A stretch of 64,000 nt of DNA. It comes from Hofstenia miamia (lineage: Eukaryota; Xenacoelomorpha; Acoela). Positions 21,277 through 34,376 of this stretch are shown piece by piece. The stretch is taken from the NCBI GenBank assembly GCA_004352715.1, contig SCFE01000005.1:283238-347237 (forward strand), in the 5' to 3' direction. The number at the start of each line of letters is the position of its first letter. Positions within the stretch are counted from its first letter, which is position 1. The notes under the pieces were generated by a model that was not told the DNA's origin, did no database searches, and was given only the letters and a program-made list of their open reading frames with translations. The position numbers and the translations under genes were made by a program.

Positions 21277-24200
21277 ATACTCCTGCTGTAAGCAAGCCTT
21301 ATTCGTCGTTGCTTAGGTGGATTACTAATATTATGAGTTACAATGTTCAAAGAATTGCCACGTAATATTCGTGGCTAATTTCATAAAAAAGGCGCCCTAA
21401 CAATGTTATAAACATACTAGTTTCAGCATTTTATTAATAAATGATTTGGTGCAAAATGTACATGCAGAAATAATTCTTATCTTAAATGATTTGGGTATGG
21501 CTTAGTATTTGAAATTTGGCTCTACACTCTACCTGGATCATTAGTTCTAGGATTAATGGACACATTAACTAAGCGTTAAATAATTTCAAAACTATCAGAC
21601 ACCCTTATAACAAATTTGCACGTGTTGTCTGTCACTTTGGTATATTCGAAACTAATAATCACACTGAAATATTCCTTTACAAAACTGCCAGCTTTCCTAC
21701 TTATATGTTGTAAAATTAACAATAAAAATTTATTGTCTCAATTTGGTATAAAAGAGCACATGGCAATGCTTTATTGAGACACACTTGGCTGACTTCAGAT
21801 TGAATCAACATGGTTACAACCAGAAACGTTATTGTTAGATTTTGTGTTTGTGGTCATTGGGTTTTATGCTGTTTTCGTTTTGTATTTGTTTACAAAGTGC
21901 TAAATTAAAAGAGTTTCGGTGCATTTTCCGTAAATATTGATGAAAACCGATAAAATGCATTGGCTTATGAAAAATGTTTGTTGAAACATCATTTAATTCA
22001 TCTGGAATATTTGTTTTTTGGATGTTGAGTCATGTGTTGTTTAAATTATTAAATATCAGACAGGTACTTGTGAATCAAAGTGTAGTTGACGCACTTCTTG
22101 CCATTCTATTTTTCCTTATAAGATTTCCAATGTATTTGTTCGTAGCTCATTTTAATTTTGCATACTTCAATGTGCCAAATGCTAGAATTTGTAGAGCTTA
22201 ACAAACCAACTTTGTAAATACTAATGAGGTGATCTAAAACACTGACTAGTTTAGTTTAAGACACCCATTCCAGTTAAATCTAATATACATTACAAGAGTA
22301 CCAAATACTAAGAATGCATTATGATATTCAAATGGGAGAACAGCTGCTGATAAAACGGCAGCCTCAAGAAATCGATACTTAATGCATAAAAATGATATAC
22401 AGATTTGATTAAGTCGATGATATAAAAAATTATCAGTGCTTTAATACTTTGAGTCAGTAGGGTTAACGTTGAAATTCCAGGGAGTGGAAATGCTGGTTCT
22501 GGGCATATATGTAGCATATACATCAAAAACTTTCATTTGAAACTTCATGAAAACACTATGTCTACATTTTATATTTCACATGCGTTTTTCTAGCTTTTAA
22601 ATTTATATTATATGTAAAATGTAAATTTAATTATTTACCAGTTATATTATTTTCTATATATCTTTGGGTCCATTAATATTTATATGTAAAAACATGCACA
22701 TATACAGTATGTGTATTTGTGTATATTGGAAAAATAATATTACTGTATTTATTCAGAAATTATCTGTTGAGTAATTTGTCCAAGATGAATAAGTTATTAA
22801 CCAATGATATCCTATCAAATTTTTGTAATTTTGGCAAAAGCTGGCAAACAGAAATGTGTAAATTTTAAAGTGATACCGACATGTTATATAAACAAGTAAT
22901 CTCACCAAAATCATTTATGTGAATTCCCAAAGAAAGTGATTTTGTAGTACATGTAGAAAAATGTGTTTTAAGGTGGAATTAAACATGTTAATTTTTTAAA
23001 TAAATTTGCCGCACAACCCTTCCCTGTAAGAGAGCCAATATAATAACAAAAAAATATTCTGAAAGCGGATGATTAATTAAATTTCCTACTAGTCAGCCGA
23101 ATCTGTTTTACCATTTTGCTCAAAGCAGTAATAAATTTGAGCAGATTCTTTCATCATTTCAAGGAAATCTGAACATATAATGCTTAGCTGGATATTTTTT
23201 ATGGTAATATTTATATTAGGAACGACTATATTGTCTCATCCAATTGCACTTTTATAGAGATATTTGATTTATGTGCTTGTTGTTTATTGCCTTTAAAAGT
23301 GTAACTTATGATAAATAGTCGCCTATTTTTCAAAATTACAATTCCTTAACTGACCTAGGACACTACCCATGACACTGCATTTATGAATTATTCAAACCAA
23401 AACTTGGCCCATGGGTTTTTACTGATGACCTGACCCATGTGCCAAGTGAGGTTGGATTGGGTTTACTCGATTTGTTTTCCACATTTCATTTAATGGAGGT
23501 ACCGTTAATTAATAACACCAGTTCAAAATCATGCCTAAATGGACTTGATTAAGAAAACGATACTTTTCATGAAGAATAATGATGCAGAAGGAAAATCACA
23601 TGCTTCAAGAACCTCTACTGATTTTAAATACAATTTTGGAAATTATAAGTGAAAGAAGGCAATTTTAATATGATGACTGAGCAGCTTGTTTATCACTGGT
23701 TTAGGTTCCAAAAGTAGGGTTGATCTAGCAAACATAAATCAGGTTTAACAAGCGGTTCTACAAGTCAACAATGTAGTAGAACAATGATGTATTCTGCTTC
23801 ACAGCATATATGTTGCAGAAGGCAGAAAGATGCAATTGTTAGATTTGTTGGAGCTAAGCAAAACAGAAACGTATCATTAATAGTAATTACGAGTTCATCT
23901 TTAACATTTTAACAGTCTAAATTGAAATTTCCAATAATAATTAATAATGGATTTACTTTAAATCTACGCAACGGCATCCTATTAAGAAGATTAAATATAT
24001 CATTTTAATTTTGCTATGAAATTCTCTGTTTTTATTCGTCCATCCAGACTCTTGATATTTTTTAGTTGCATGACAAAAACTAGCTTTAGGCGAAATATTA
24101 ATTAGTTGCTTAGTACGGTGTTAATTAGTCCAATTAATTTCCCACTGACTTTGCCCAACGAGGCGAAGAAATTCATTAATATTGGCCACGTTCTGCTTAT

Positions 24201-24474
24201 GATTCTATTCGTATGACGCCAGGTGTTTTTCAATAAATTTTAGCATTATACTTTCTTATTCCGATAGATATATATACTGCCAACCAATATTTATTTTTGA
24301 TAATATCGCACATTAATGACACTCATCAAGTCTTTTATCTTACATGTAACTTTTTTCATTCTTCGAAATTTTTGGGAATGCTTTTTTATGGGAATGATTT
24401 TTTAATATTCTGAACTTTGGCTCTATTTGACATTATTAGACCAAAAATTTTGCACGACAATTTTGTTTTGGTCC
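21277..24474. other. AT-rich intergenic, nothing recognised
   Basis: No supported gene. GACCTGACCCATG / GGATTGGGTTTA words at about 23430-23470 resemble words at 575-760 and may be fragments of one old repeat family. Confidence 0.45.
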
Positions 24475-24638
24475 TAATGGTGGTGTAAGCAGATTTGGGG
24501 ACTGCCCCTTAAAATTGAAATTTCAGAAAAAACCTGTCTAAATTTTATAACAGTAAAAGTCCTTTTAATTAGTTAATATGCTAAATAATGAATGTAGCTT
24601 GTCTCCTCCCCAAGTTAAAATTCTTTCGGCCACCACTG
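24475..24638. mobile_element. hAT-type MITE, 164 bp
   Basis: The left end TAATGGTGGTGTAAG and the right end read in reverse (CAGTGGTGGCCGAAAG) share the TGGTGG core, and both ends continue into a TTGGGGA block. Flanking octamers TTTGGTCC (24467-24474) and TTTGGGGC (24639-24646) match at 6 of 8 positions, consistent with an aged hAT target duplication. No coding capacity. Confidence 0.6.
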
Positions 24639-24852
24639 TTTGGGGCTGAATAACACTAAATTTTTGGTGATATAAATAACTAAATAATGTTCGTTCTTAT
24701 GCTTCCTATTTGAACCTAATGTATATTGAAATTGGTGAATTTCAGTTTTGATCCAAATAATGATGAACTTTTGTATGTGTATATTGTGGGTTTTAAATAT
24801 ATGGTATTTCTATAAACTTAAGGTTTGCAAGCTTCCCGAAACACAAAATTAC

Positions 24853-24885
<33 letters not shown>

Positions 24886-27800
24886 GGCCTATATATATAT
24901 CTTCGGGAAAAATTATTATTGATATTTGAAGTATTAAGCTTGCATACAATGAATGATCTGTTTATGAGCTAATTAAGAAATCCTACTTTAGAGTAACTTT
25001 TAATACATGAGTTGTTTGAATAAAAATTTGTTGTTTTATTAAGCATTTTCGAAGCCTTCAAATCCATTCATACAAAAATTTTTGAAAAAATACAAGGCTT
25101 TAGACACTCAATTCTATTTCTTGTGCTATATTTTACACAAATTGTGCATTGATGCTGAATTTTTTTATTGGACTTGTCTATCCCTAAACATTCATTGAAT
25201 AGAAGCTAGCTGTTTGATAAGTTCAAACGAGATCTGAATGGACAAAACATTAAAAAATTGATCCGGTTGATAAAATTCAATACGATAACTTTAATTGTAG
25301 AGCAGATATTTTCAGTATAATGTTGAATATTCAAAATCATGCTTATATATTCCAACTTAAAATTTTATTAATGTACACAGAAAAAAGTGTGAGCGCAATT
25401 TGATAAGGTAGGGGGTACTGTAAGCAGATTAAAGATACATTTATTTCTTTTTTCTAAGTTAAGCGTGAAGAGGTGGTATAGTGGAGCTTTTTTACAATGC
25501 TCCAAGTAAGCAATCGGCAAATGAGGTGAACGCTAAAATTATTTCTCTGTAACTACTTCCAATAACAAAACGTTTGAAAACCCAAAGGCAATGAATGTTT
25601 TATTCTATTGAAGTAAACAAAGCAATATTGCTTTAAAAAGAATAGATTTGAATACGGTATGAAAATCCAAATTTCCTTATTGAAACGCGACAATACACAG
25701 AATTTATATTTGATTTCCTGTTTAAAATTGAATGCATTGTAATGCGATATCCATCAAACAATAATTTAAAAATATTTTCTTCATAATCTCTCCCTCGCTC
25801 ACCATTTTCGAAATAAAATTATTAGAAATTACACCTATGTAATATTAATATAGTCTAAATATTATATGGTTTATATTAAAGCATCTGCGTTTACAAATTG
25901 TACATTTCTTTTTCTATTATAAACTACAATAGTAATAAGTTTCGTTTTTATGTAAATTCTAAAAATTCGTATAAACCCCAGTCTCTAGTAGAAAAGAAGA
26001 GATTTTATTTGACATATCACAGTAAGACATAAAACATCTTGGGTACTGTACGTAAGCAGATGGTTTTTTAAGCGCTTAGATTGAACCAAATTTATGATCA
26101 TAAAGCAATTTCACAAATGTCAAGGTCGAAACTGTCATCAGATTACTTGCCATCTTTCAGGTTTGTAGCCAGCCTCAAAACTTAGGGATTATTATTTATC
26201 AATATAAAATACTAAGAAATGCCGCATGCAAAAAAAATGTAAATAACGTTTTTTGAGTTTCTACTAACAAATGACCCTGTTCTAACCTGAATTCTAAGCC
26301 TACGGAATATTCTAAAATAGCATGATATTAAAGAATGACTTGGCAATTAAAAAATGATTTTAGAAATTAAAAGTTCATAGAAAAAATATGTTTGGTTAAT
26401 AGCTGGCCATACTTATGATAGTTTTATGCCTATATTTATAAATTATAGCTGTCCTAAGACTTCTAGAGGAAAGTAAAATAGCTTAAATTTTTTCAGTGGG
26501 TGTTAGGCATCCCCCTTGGCTATGGGCCAGCCATGTCTTGGGTTTTAAATAAATTTTATTTCTTCGAAGCACATTCGAATCTTCGTTATTTCGTAAAAAT
26601 CTTCTGTTAGGCATGTAATTCTTTATAATTGACTCGAATTTTGTAGAATATATAATCACAAATTTCATGAATTGACAATAGCTATCCTTCTCAGATCTAG
26701 ACTATGAGCTAATATTATCACCTTTAGTAAACGCAAATTCAATAAATACAATAAAATCGGATATATATGTTTTGCAAAAAAATTTCATGCTTCTTGGTCG
26801 AAGAATTTTGGTGTATAATTTTTTTTATTAAAGTGGATAGAAACTAACTACAATAAACATTCAGCAGACATGACAATGCCAATTTAACTATAAACATAAA
26901 AATTCAAAACAACATATAATCAATGTACAAATGGCAAGCGAAAATTGAGTTTTAACATATGTACTATCGATTTTGAATCTATCTTTACAAATTTTTATGA
27001 CATAGATCAAGCCTAGGAGTTTTTTGTAAAAGTTCATTTTGCCTGAAGCTGAGAAAATGCTTAATTACGGTCACCCTGAATTCAAACAAAATAATTTTTA
27101 TTGAAATAGTTTTAACAGGTATCTGTAAATTGAGAGTGTTTGATAGCCTATGTTCCGCATGATTTAACATAGCGGGAAAAAATGTTTAACTGAGGCTTAC
27201 AATAGCCATGTGTGAACTAAGGCGTTCGACTTTTAGATTTCAATTTTCAGATTTTCCATTATCCAGGCGTTGAACTCCAGAAAATATATGAATTATAGTT
27301 GGTAATACAATTGGACATGGTTTGCATAATTACTTGAGTTTTTGGGGAAAAATGTCTAGCACAAAATTCAATCTCTTCACACTTATTACAAAAGTGAAGT
27401 GCCGAATAATCCCAAAGCTACTGAATAACTGAATGCCTGGATTTCTCCATTCATCTTACAAACAATATTTTGACTAGAACTTATTCGACTATTTCAAGGA
27501 ACATGCATATTATCATTTAGATCATAATATTAAATTTTTGATATTTTATTTAAATTTACATGCACTTTTTAACATGTCCACTATAAAAAACGAATATTTT
27601 CCCAAAATCTTCTTAAAATAGAGATGTCATATACTTCTATTGAATTCGTTTTCGGTCCTATAAATCCTAAATCACATACTTTATTGAAAATATAAGTTTT
27701 TTGTTCACTACAAGACTTTCAGCATAAAAACTACGACCTTCAAAGACTTCAAATTGGAATTTATTAGTTTTTAGCGTCACATCATGCAAGTAAGTAGAAA

Positions 27801-29244
27801 TTCTTGAAAGCAGTGTAATTTGCAAGTTTTTCTTCCACTCAGTACGAGCCTTGACAGCGAAATAATGGAAAATGTACACTGAAACTAATTTGGTAGTTTA
27901 TATTTACATTATTAAAAATGAAAATTAATTTTTTAAGTAATTATCGAATTTTTTTAATATAAAAAATACGCATTATCTAGAATAGAACTGTTTTAAAACA
28001 AGAAGGAATATAATCTGTGAAAATCTAAGTATACAAAAGCGATGAACACCTGAGAGAGACGTTGTAACAATCAATATCGCAAATTGAATTCTGAAGAACA
28101 TCAAACAATAAATTAACAAAAACAGCTAATCCACAGGTAACGTTCGGATGTTAGATACTTCGACCGGCGATTGTCTTTAAATGTATCTGCCTTAGTGAAC
28201 TCGCGCTTTGTTACCTTGCTAAAGCCTTTAGGAAAAATCCTTTATGCTGTTAATTAACAAACTTAGCAATGTGTAGTCAAGAAATCTTATTTTATTTAAA
28301 TGCAAAAGTATTAGATTTGAATAACTTATCGAAACTAAGTCAGTTGGGAGTCTATTTACAATGAATTAGTCGAAACGCTCATATTATTGAGCAACTAATA
28401 TATTAGAGTTTTTGATATTTGACAAATTGACTAGATTTTGGCTTAGTAAAGCCCTTCAAAATTCATTGCAACCAAATATAGAACGAGTTGGATAACGATA
28501 CTATGAACTGCAAAGTTTTGATGGGTATTTTTATTCATATGTTGCTTACTTTTCTAAGAATATTAAATTGAATTTGAACTTTTTTCGACTTTGATCAATG
28601 TCAGTATTAATTATAGTAATTTACACCTAATAAAAAACGAGAAAAGCTATTGTATTATCACTTGGAAATATATATGGAGTAAATATAGTATTTCCCCGTA
28701 AAATAACGCATATTATTTTAATGGATGGATCTGTTTTTTACAGACGAAAATGACCCTGAATTTTCTCTTTTATCACGAAATCAGATACTTGTACGTTAAA
28801 ATCAAATAACCAATATTGATTGCAAAGGCTTATATCTTGCAACAAAGTACACGCGATCAATGCAAACATTGATTTTAATATCTTCCACATATTCAATTGG
28901 ACAGCGCCAATGGAACGAATATTAGAGTGCTGGTGATACAGTGCCTTTCCCCAATTTATTTTATGCCATACTAAAATGCCAATTCTAAAATTCTCTCTAA
29001 ACAATACCACTCCAAGTTTAAATGCTATACAAATACTGTATTAACATTCCGCCAAGAACAGTTGTAACAATGAAATCACTCAATTAAAATCTATAAAATT
29101 GCCTTGTATTGCTTGATTTAATTTCTTATGAACCTTAAATTAATAAAAAATTTAAAAATATTTTTTCAACAGCATTATTTTGTTTATTATAAATTCTATC
29201 ATCAAATATCAAATAAATTGACTATTTTTACTACAAATAGATTT
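24639..29244. other. AT-rich intergenic, nothing recognised
   Basis: Contains (TA)n at 24860-24885 and 24891-24900. A word GGGTACTGTA…AAGCAGAT occurs in direct orientation at about 25411 and 26040. No protein-like frame was identified. Confidence 0.45.
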
Positions 29245-29268
29245 GTCTACAGTAATGCTAATTTCTAA

Positions 29269-31005
29269 GTGAACTATGAAATTACACTAAGGACGGTGCA
29301 AGAAAAGATATATTGTATTCTGCTTAACAGATTGGAAAAAATACTTCTAGAGAAACACGTGCTGCCACCTACTCAATTTGGCTTTAGGGCTGGTAAGTCA
29401 ACTATACAGGCTATACATGTGCTGCGGCAAGCACAGGAGGCTTCTAGACTACGGAAAGAAAACCTTCTTGCGTGTTTCATTGACCTACAAAAGGCCTTTG
29501 ATTCCGTACCAAGGCCAGTAATTTGGCAGTGTCTATTAGCAATAGGCGTACCAAAACGGATAATTGCGATCATTAAGTCTTTGCATGACACACCGATAGC
29601 ACACATTCGCGGCGAACGTCCACAAGTAAGTTTTAAACTTGAGCGTGGAGTCCGACAAGGATGTGTCCTCGGCCCGTGCTTATTTAACCTCCTTTTCCAC
29701 TTTCTGATCTGTGAGGGACTCCATGGAACCCCCAAAGGAATTGTTTTTAACTCTTTCTTTGGACAAGGGGAAGTGGAACTTAAGCACATAGAGTATGCTG
29801 ACGATCTCTGTCTTTTCGGCCAGTCCGAGGAACAAATACAGAGCTATCTAGATGGCCTAGTTACAGTTCTAGCGCCACTAGGTATTAATATCTCTGTACC
29901 AAAGACCAAGTGCATGTGGTTATCAAAAGCATCGGAAAGAACGTCTGATAGAGTTCATGTCTCTGGAAAGAACATTGAATTCGTATCAGAGTTTAAGTAC
30001 TTAGGCTCGATGATCAGCACTGCTGGGACAGCCCTCTCCGAAGCAAGACATCGGTGTAAAAATGTACTTGGCAAGATCATACGTTATCGGCGAGTAGCAC
30101 GTCAGAATGGGCTTGGCAAAGCACTCTCCTTCTTACTCCTACGAGGCGTGATGGTACCCACACTAACGTATGCGTGTGAAACCTGGGCAGAATCTTGTAG
30201 GGAACTTGAGATGCTTGAGGCTTCCATGAATACCTGTAAAAGGGTTTTTTGTGGAGTCTCCTTATGGGAAAAGCTCACAAAGGAACAAGTACACGGACTT
30301 ATGCCTTTCCAACAAGTGCGCACTATAATAGCACGTAAGCGCTTACTTTTTGTAAGCCGGATGCTGGCGCACAGAGAAAGCATAAATAGTGGCGAGTTCC
30401 TAGAGCTTAGTATGACAAAAGCATCAATTGTTCCTGAAGGAAATGGCCACGTTGTCAGTGCACGCAAGAGTCAGTGCTGGGAGAAACGGCTTGTACTTGA
30501 TGTGCAGTGGTTAATGGGTGTTACTCTGGGGGAGTCTCAACTGTTTTCCACTTTGACCACATCGTGCACTCATTCAAGAAACGCGAGAGAGGTTGTTAGC
30601 AGCCTATTAGAGTCAATCAACGGGGACTCAGCGGTGCTACGGGATAGAATTGCTGGGGCGGCTTATGCAGCAGTACCGAGGCTCACACATGCCAGTACGA
30701 GACACCTGAGGTGCACGGAGTGTGCGCGTATGTTTTCTGCCCAAAAGGCGTTAAATCGTCATGTCAGAAATGACCATACGCAGAGCTCCACGACTATAGC
30801 GGATGCTAATTGCTGGAAGTGTGAAGCGAAGGGATGCTACAAGTCGTACAAGAGCAAAGGTTGGTACTTACGGCATATTAAGACCTGTCACCCCAACCTT
30901 TGCAATCGAGCATTGATAGGCAACGAAGGAAGACACCAGGCTTCCGCCACCAATCTGGGGGCGTTGGAGGGGCCGGTTGCAGTCCTGCAGGAGTCTAAAC
31001 TATAA
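29269..31005 (+). CDS. RTE-like reverse transcriptase, C-terminal C2H2 fingers
   Basis: Copies element RNA onto a nicked target. Domains by residue in the 578-codon frame: a remnant of RT motif 1 (EKIYCILLNRL, 12-22), QFGFRAGKST (36-45), motif A FIDLQKAFD (70-78, catalytic Asp72), motif B GVRQGCVLGPCLF (127-139), motif C EYADD (175-179), motif D around LGINISVPKTKC (204-215), motif E FKYLGSMIS (242-250), thumb PTLTYACETWAES (297-309), then two zinc fingers: C482-X2-C485-X12-H498-X4-H503 and C518-X4-C523-X12-H536-X4-H541. The FKYLGS and PTLxYxxETW patterns point to the RTE group; the exact clade is unresolved. The frame opens with GTG after TAA at 29266-29268 and has no ATG near its start, so it is a truncated copy lacking the N-terminal half. 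All later codons are intact, implying recent insertion. Confidence 0.9.
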   Translation: MNYEITLRTVQEKIYCILLNRLEKILLEKHVLPPTQFGFRAGKSTIQAIHVLRQAQEASRLRKENLLACFIDLQKAFDSVPRPVIWQCLLAIGVPKRIIAIIKSLHDTPIAHIRGERPQVSFKLERGVRQGCVLGPCLFNLLFHFLICEGLHGTPKGIVFNSFFGQGEVELKHIEYADDLCLFGQSEEQIQSYLDGLVTVLAPLGINISVPKTKCMWLSKASERTSDRVHVSGKNIEFVSEFKYLGSMISTAGTALSEARHRCKNVLGKIIRYRRVARQNGLGKALSFLLLRGVMVPTLTYACETWAESCRELEMLEASMNTCKRVFCGVSLWEKLTKEQVHGLMPFQQVRTIIARKRLLFVSRMLAHRESINSGEFLELSMTKASIVPEGNGHVVSARKSQCWEKRLVLDVQWLMGVTLGESQLFSTLTTSCTHSRNAREVVSSLLESINGDSAVLRDRIAGAAYAAVPRLTHASTRHLRCTECARMFSAQKALNRHVRNDHTQSSTTIADANCWKCEAKGCYKSYKSKGWYLRHIKTCHPNLCNRALIGNEGRHQASATNLGALEGPVAVLQESKL

Positions 31006-31041
31006 AGCTCTTTGTTACTCGATTCCTAGGGCTTCAGGACC

Positions 31042-31067
31042 AGAACTGGTCGGTACCATCCAGTTCT
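31042..31067 (+). promoter_or_regulatory. 3' UTR stem-loop of LINE
   Basis: AGAACTGG (31042-31049) and CCAGTTCT (31060-31067) form a perfect 8-bp stem around a 10-base loop that itself contains GGTACC. It lies 36 bases after the ORF stop. 3' hairpins serve as RT recognition sites in several LINE families; that role here is inferred. Confidence 0.55.
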
Positions 31068-31125
31068 AAAGTTAGGACTGCGTTTGGGAGCCCCCACAAT
31101 ATTAAGGGTAAATTCAAATAGTTTA

Positions 31126-34100
31126 TTGGAAATTTTGTATTATCTATGAAATTAAAATGTCAGTTTGATAAATGGCTAAATTCATTAAATTTTACAGCAA
31201 CCTTTAGTTTAATTTTAGTAAAAACAAAAATGTAATTCCTCAAATTACACGAGCATAAATAAATTTGCTGTAATTGATTTATTGCCTGGTTGCTCATTAG
31301 GCTTCACAAAAATAATGGCAAATATTGAAAACTTGCAAATTAAATACCAAACTTTTAGCATTTATCATTTTGGACTTTAATCCCTGCCCTTGTGAATTTA
31401 TCTTATTTATACAGAGATAGAGGCCCATTAGCGATTGGCTCTGTTTACATGATGAATATTCGGCGACTAAAAGTATGCTTCGCAACCAATTCCAAGAATA
31501 AACAACTCTGGATTTTCTATATCAATTTTGGTCATATTCCAAACTCTATTTTGAATTAAAATGTGACCTATATAAAGCACATTAGAATAATAATGTAATT
31601 AAATATTTAATAACTTAATAAGGAAATCAAAGCTGTTAGTCTTGAAAAAACGAATTAGTCCAGAAATTTATCACAATTTATCAAATGAAGTTTTCGACAA
31701 TTTCGAATTTTATTAATTGTATGCTTTTTCATGCTGTGTTTTGTGGTACATTCTACTAAAAATAGCATGTTTATTGTTTGTAGTAAAATTATAAAACACA
31801 TGACATTAAGCTACTTTACTGTTAGAGATTTAATTCATAGTTCGTTCAAACATTATAAAACGTTTAATATTTTAACTATGAAGTGGGTTCCGGTAGGTTC
31901 GGGCCTGAATATTACAAATAGGGACCTACTTCAATCTCTCATTAAGAGGGAGTCTCAATGCAATGTACATCGGTCGTGAACTGTGGAAGTGTACTCTGAA
32001 ATCTTACCCTGCACAACTTTTCTACAATACAGCACAGTAAAAGTAACCTCAGACACCCTATTTCCTCTTTATGGCTTTCATTTGTTTTGTCCATACTTTC
32101 AAACAATTTTCGCAGGCTTATTAAGACATTTGGAAATGCTGGGATCTGAACACATCGATTTGTAGATATACTTCTATATTATGGAGAAAATTTGTAATAA
32201 AAAAATTCCTGCGTTTGATGTACATAAAAATGTTAATCACTTTTTAATGGAAATCTAATTTTTCAATTCTTACTATTCAGATTATAATGCCCGCAAAAGG
32301 CCATGCCATCAACAACTAACATTGACTATTTCGTTTTCTGCAAATAGGCCACAAAATTTCCGCTCTAGCGCGCCTAAACCGGTTCGCAGCCGGATTTTAG
32401 ATACGTTTATAACTTAGTAAGTCCTGAGTGTGTAGAAACATTTGTAGATACCATGACAAATTAAGTGGTCTCAACAGCATTATACAAACAAAATAATTCC
32501 AGTAATAATCGTTTTAACTAACCTAAATGTTGTATAGTAATACTTCAAAATGTGGTATTTTTATTTTATTATGGTTTCACACATTATATCTGTATACATG
32601 GCTATGAGGCTAAAACTAAAATCTGAAAATATTTTGTGTTTTTGTATGTTTTTTGCATTAAACGTTGATTATCGTTGACAATTTAATAGCAACATCATTA
32701 AGTGCAAAGGTCAAAATTATGTTTACATGATAACCTGATAAAAAGGAAATAATAATCGCGAAGAAATTGAATATCGGATTCCATTCTTGTGATTCGCTCC
32801 ACATTGACTGCATGCGAAATTAAATAATATTCATTGTTAAATGCAACGTTTTAAAAATTCATTATTAAAATTAAAAATGGAGTCAACGTATACGACAATA
32901 CATAAAATCAATTCTATAGCATGAAGACCGTGTTTCCTTGCAACCATAATTAAAAATAAAAAATTAATTTTGACAAAAGCATTTAATTTAGCTTTCGAGA
33001 GAACCAACCGTGTTAATAATTAGGAAATCAATAAACACTGGCAATTGGATCACTTACACGATTTCTTAAATTCCACTGCAAGCGCCTGTAGCACGCTAAA
33101 TTTCTAGAAATAATCAAAACTGACAGTATCATTAGAAAGTTAATGAAAAATCTTTAGGCAAAATCATAACGTGGAATCTACTTACAAAATATCTATCTAT
33201 CAGCATATGCTTCAGACTTTTAATAGTTTGTTTACTTGTTGAGAAGTTGAATTCAAGTCTAAGTTTACACCTGAATAAAAATTTAACTTAATCAATATTT
33301 AAATTCTTCCCAACAACAGTACTTTTTTAGAATATAAAAACGACATTCTTTACAAACTAGAAAATTAATTCTAATAAGAAACATGTATACACATTATGAT
33401 GTTAGCAAGCTAATAAGTATTTTGTGATTTGCTGTATAACAATACCTGTGCCTTTATAAGTTTCAGGTCATACAAAACATTTTTTAAAGGTTGGATTGTT
33501 CGTTTGAAAAAATATTTGTTCAGGATAAATTAGAACATTAATATCAGCCAAAAGCATAAAATTGAGTAAAAAAACTATGAATACTGCTCGACTGAATAAA
33601 CAACATACCGGTGCTGGCTTGAAGTTGTATATCTGAATATTTGTAATGAAAATTGATCTGATAAATAATGGCGTGATAAAGTTTAATTATTATTCCCAAA
33701 TTCCCATCATAGATTCCATTTTTTGATGATTCAGGGCTTTTGAAAACATCAAAATTCCTCTTGAGCTACAAAACCCAGATAATACAGGATGACTTTTCCT
33801 TATACACCCCAGTGTAAGATTTCTACAATTGCATGATTGTTAGCACCAAGCAGTAGAAAAAATAAAATATAAAATGTTACTGTCAGAATAATACAGTTGA
33901 AGATTTTCGAGATTATTACCTAAACTTAGTAATACAATGAAGAAAGGACCAACATAATAATTCAGACTCATATGATATACTTAAATGATTCTTAAAATAA
34001 TCAAAAGCTCATCCGCGTTTTTAAACATTGTATTAATTATAAGAACTGTTTTAAGATTTTTACTGTTTTTTATAAATTGATTTAGGATATTTTCTTTTAC

Positions 34101-34368
34101 ATTCGCCAATCTCAACCCTATCTCCTACATATATGTATGAATTCCATTTATAGGGGTTAACTGAACTCAAGGATTTCAAAACTTAATATTAGCAAAATCA
34201 TATGACTTAAGCAATTATATATTGAATGATATAATAAAATTAAATGAAAAGCATAAATATAAAGCAAACAAACACTCTTGTTATAAATTCAACAGGGTTT
34301 CATAACAAAGAAATTAAATCTTAGCGCAACTGGGATAAACGTTCTCTTAAAGCTTTCTTTAATTATAT
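31126..34368. other. AT-rich intergenic, nothing recognised
   Basis: No supported gene. A small GC-rich patch at about 32360-32395 (CTCTAGCGCGCC, GGTTCGCAGCCGG) has no partner. Confidence 0.45.
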
Positions 34369-34376
34369 GAAGCAGT

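Larger units (their letters stand above)
29245..31114 (+). mobile_element. 5'-truncated RTE-like non-LTR retrotransposon
   Basis: This is a GC-richer island in AT-rich DNA containing the RT ORF, a short 3' UTR and a stem-loop. Sequence upstream of RT motif 1, including any endonuclease, is missing, as expected from aborted target-primed reverse transcription. CAAATAGATTT at 29234-29244 and CAAATAGTTTA at 31115-31125 agree at 9 of 11 positions and may be the target duplication; this sets the tentative boundaries. No long poly-A tail is present. Confidence 0.85.

Noticed and set aside
29373-30467. Long minus-strand frames (29373-29789 and 30102-30467)
   Set aside because: They are antisense shadows of the LINE reverse transcriptase frame, which carries all the recognisable motifs.
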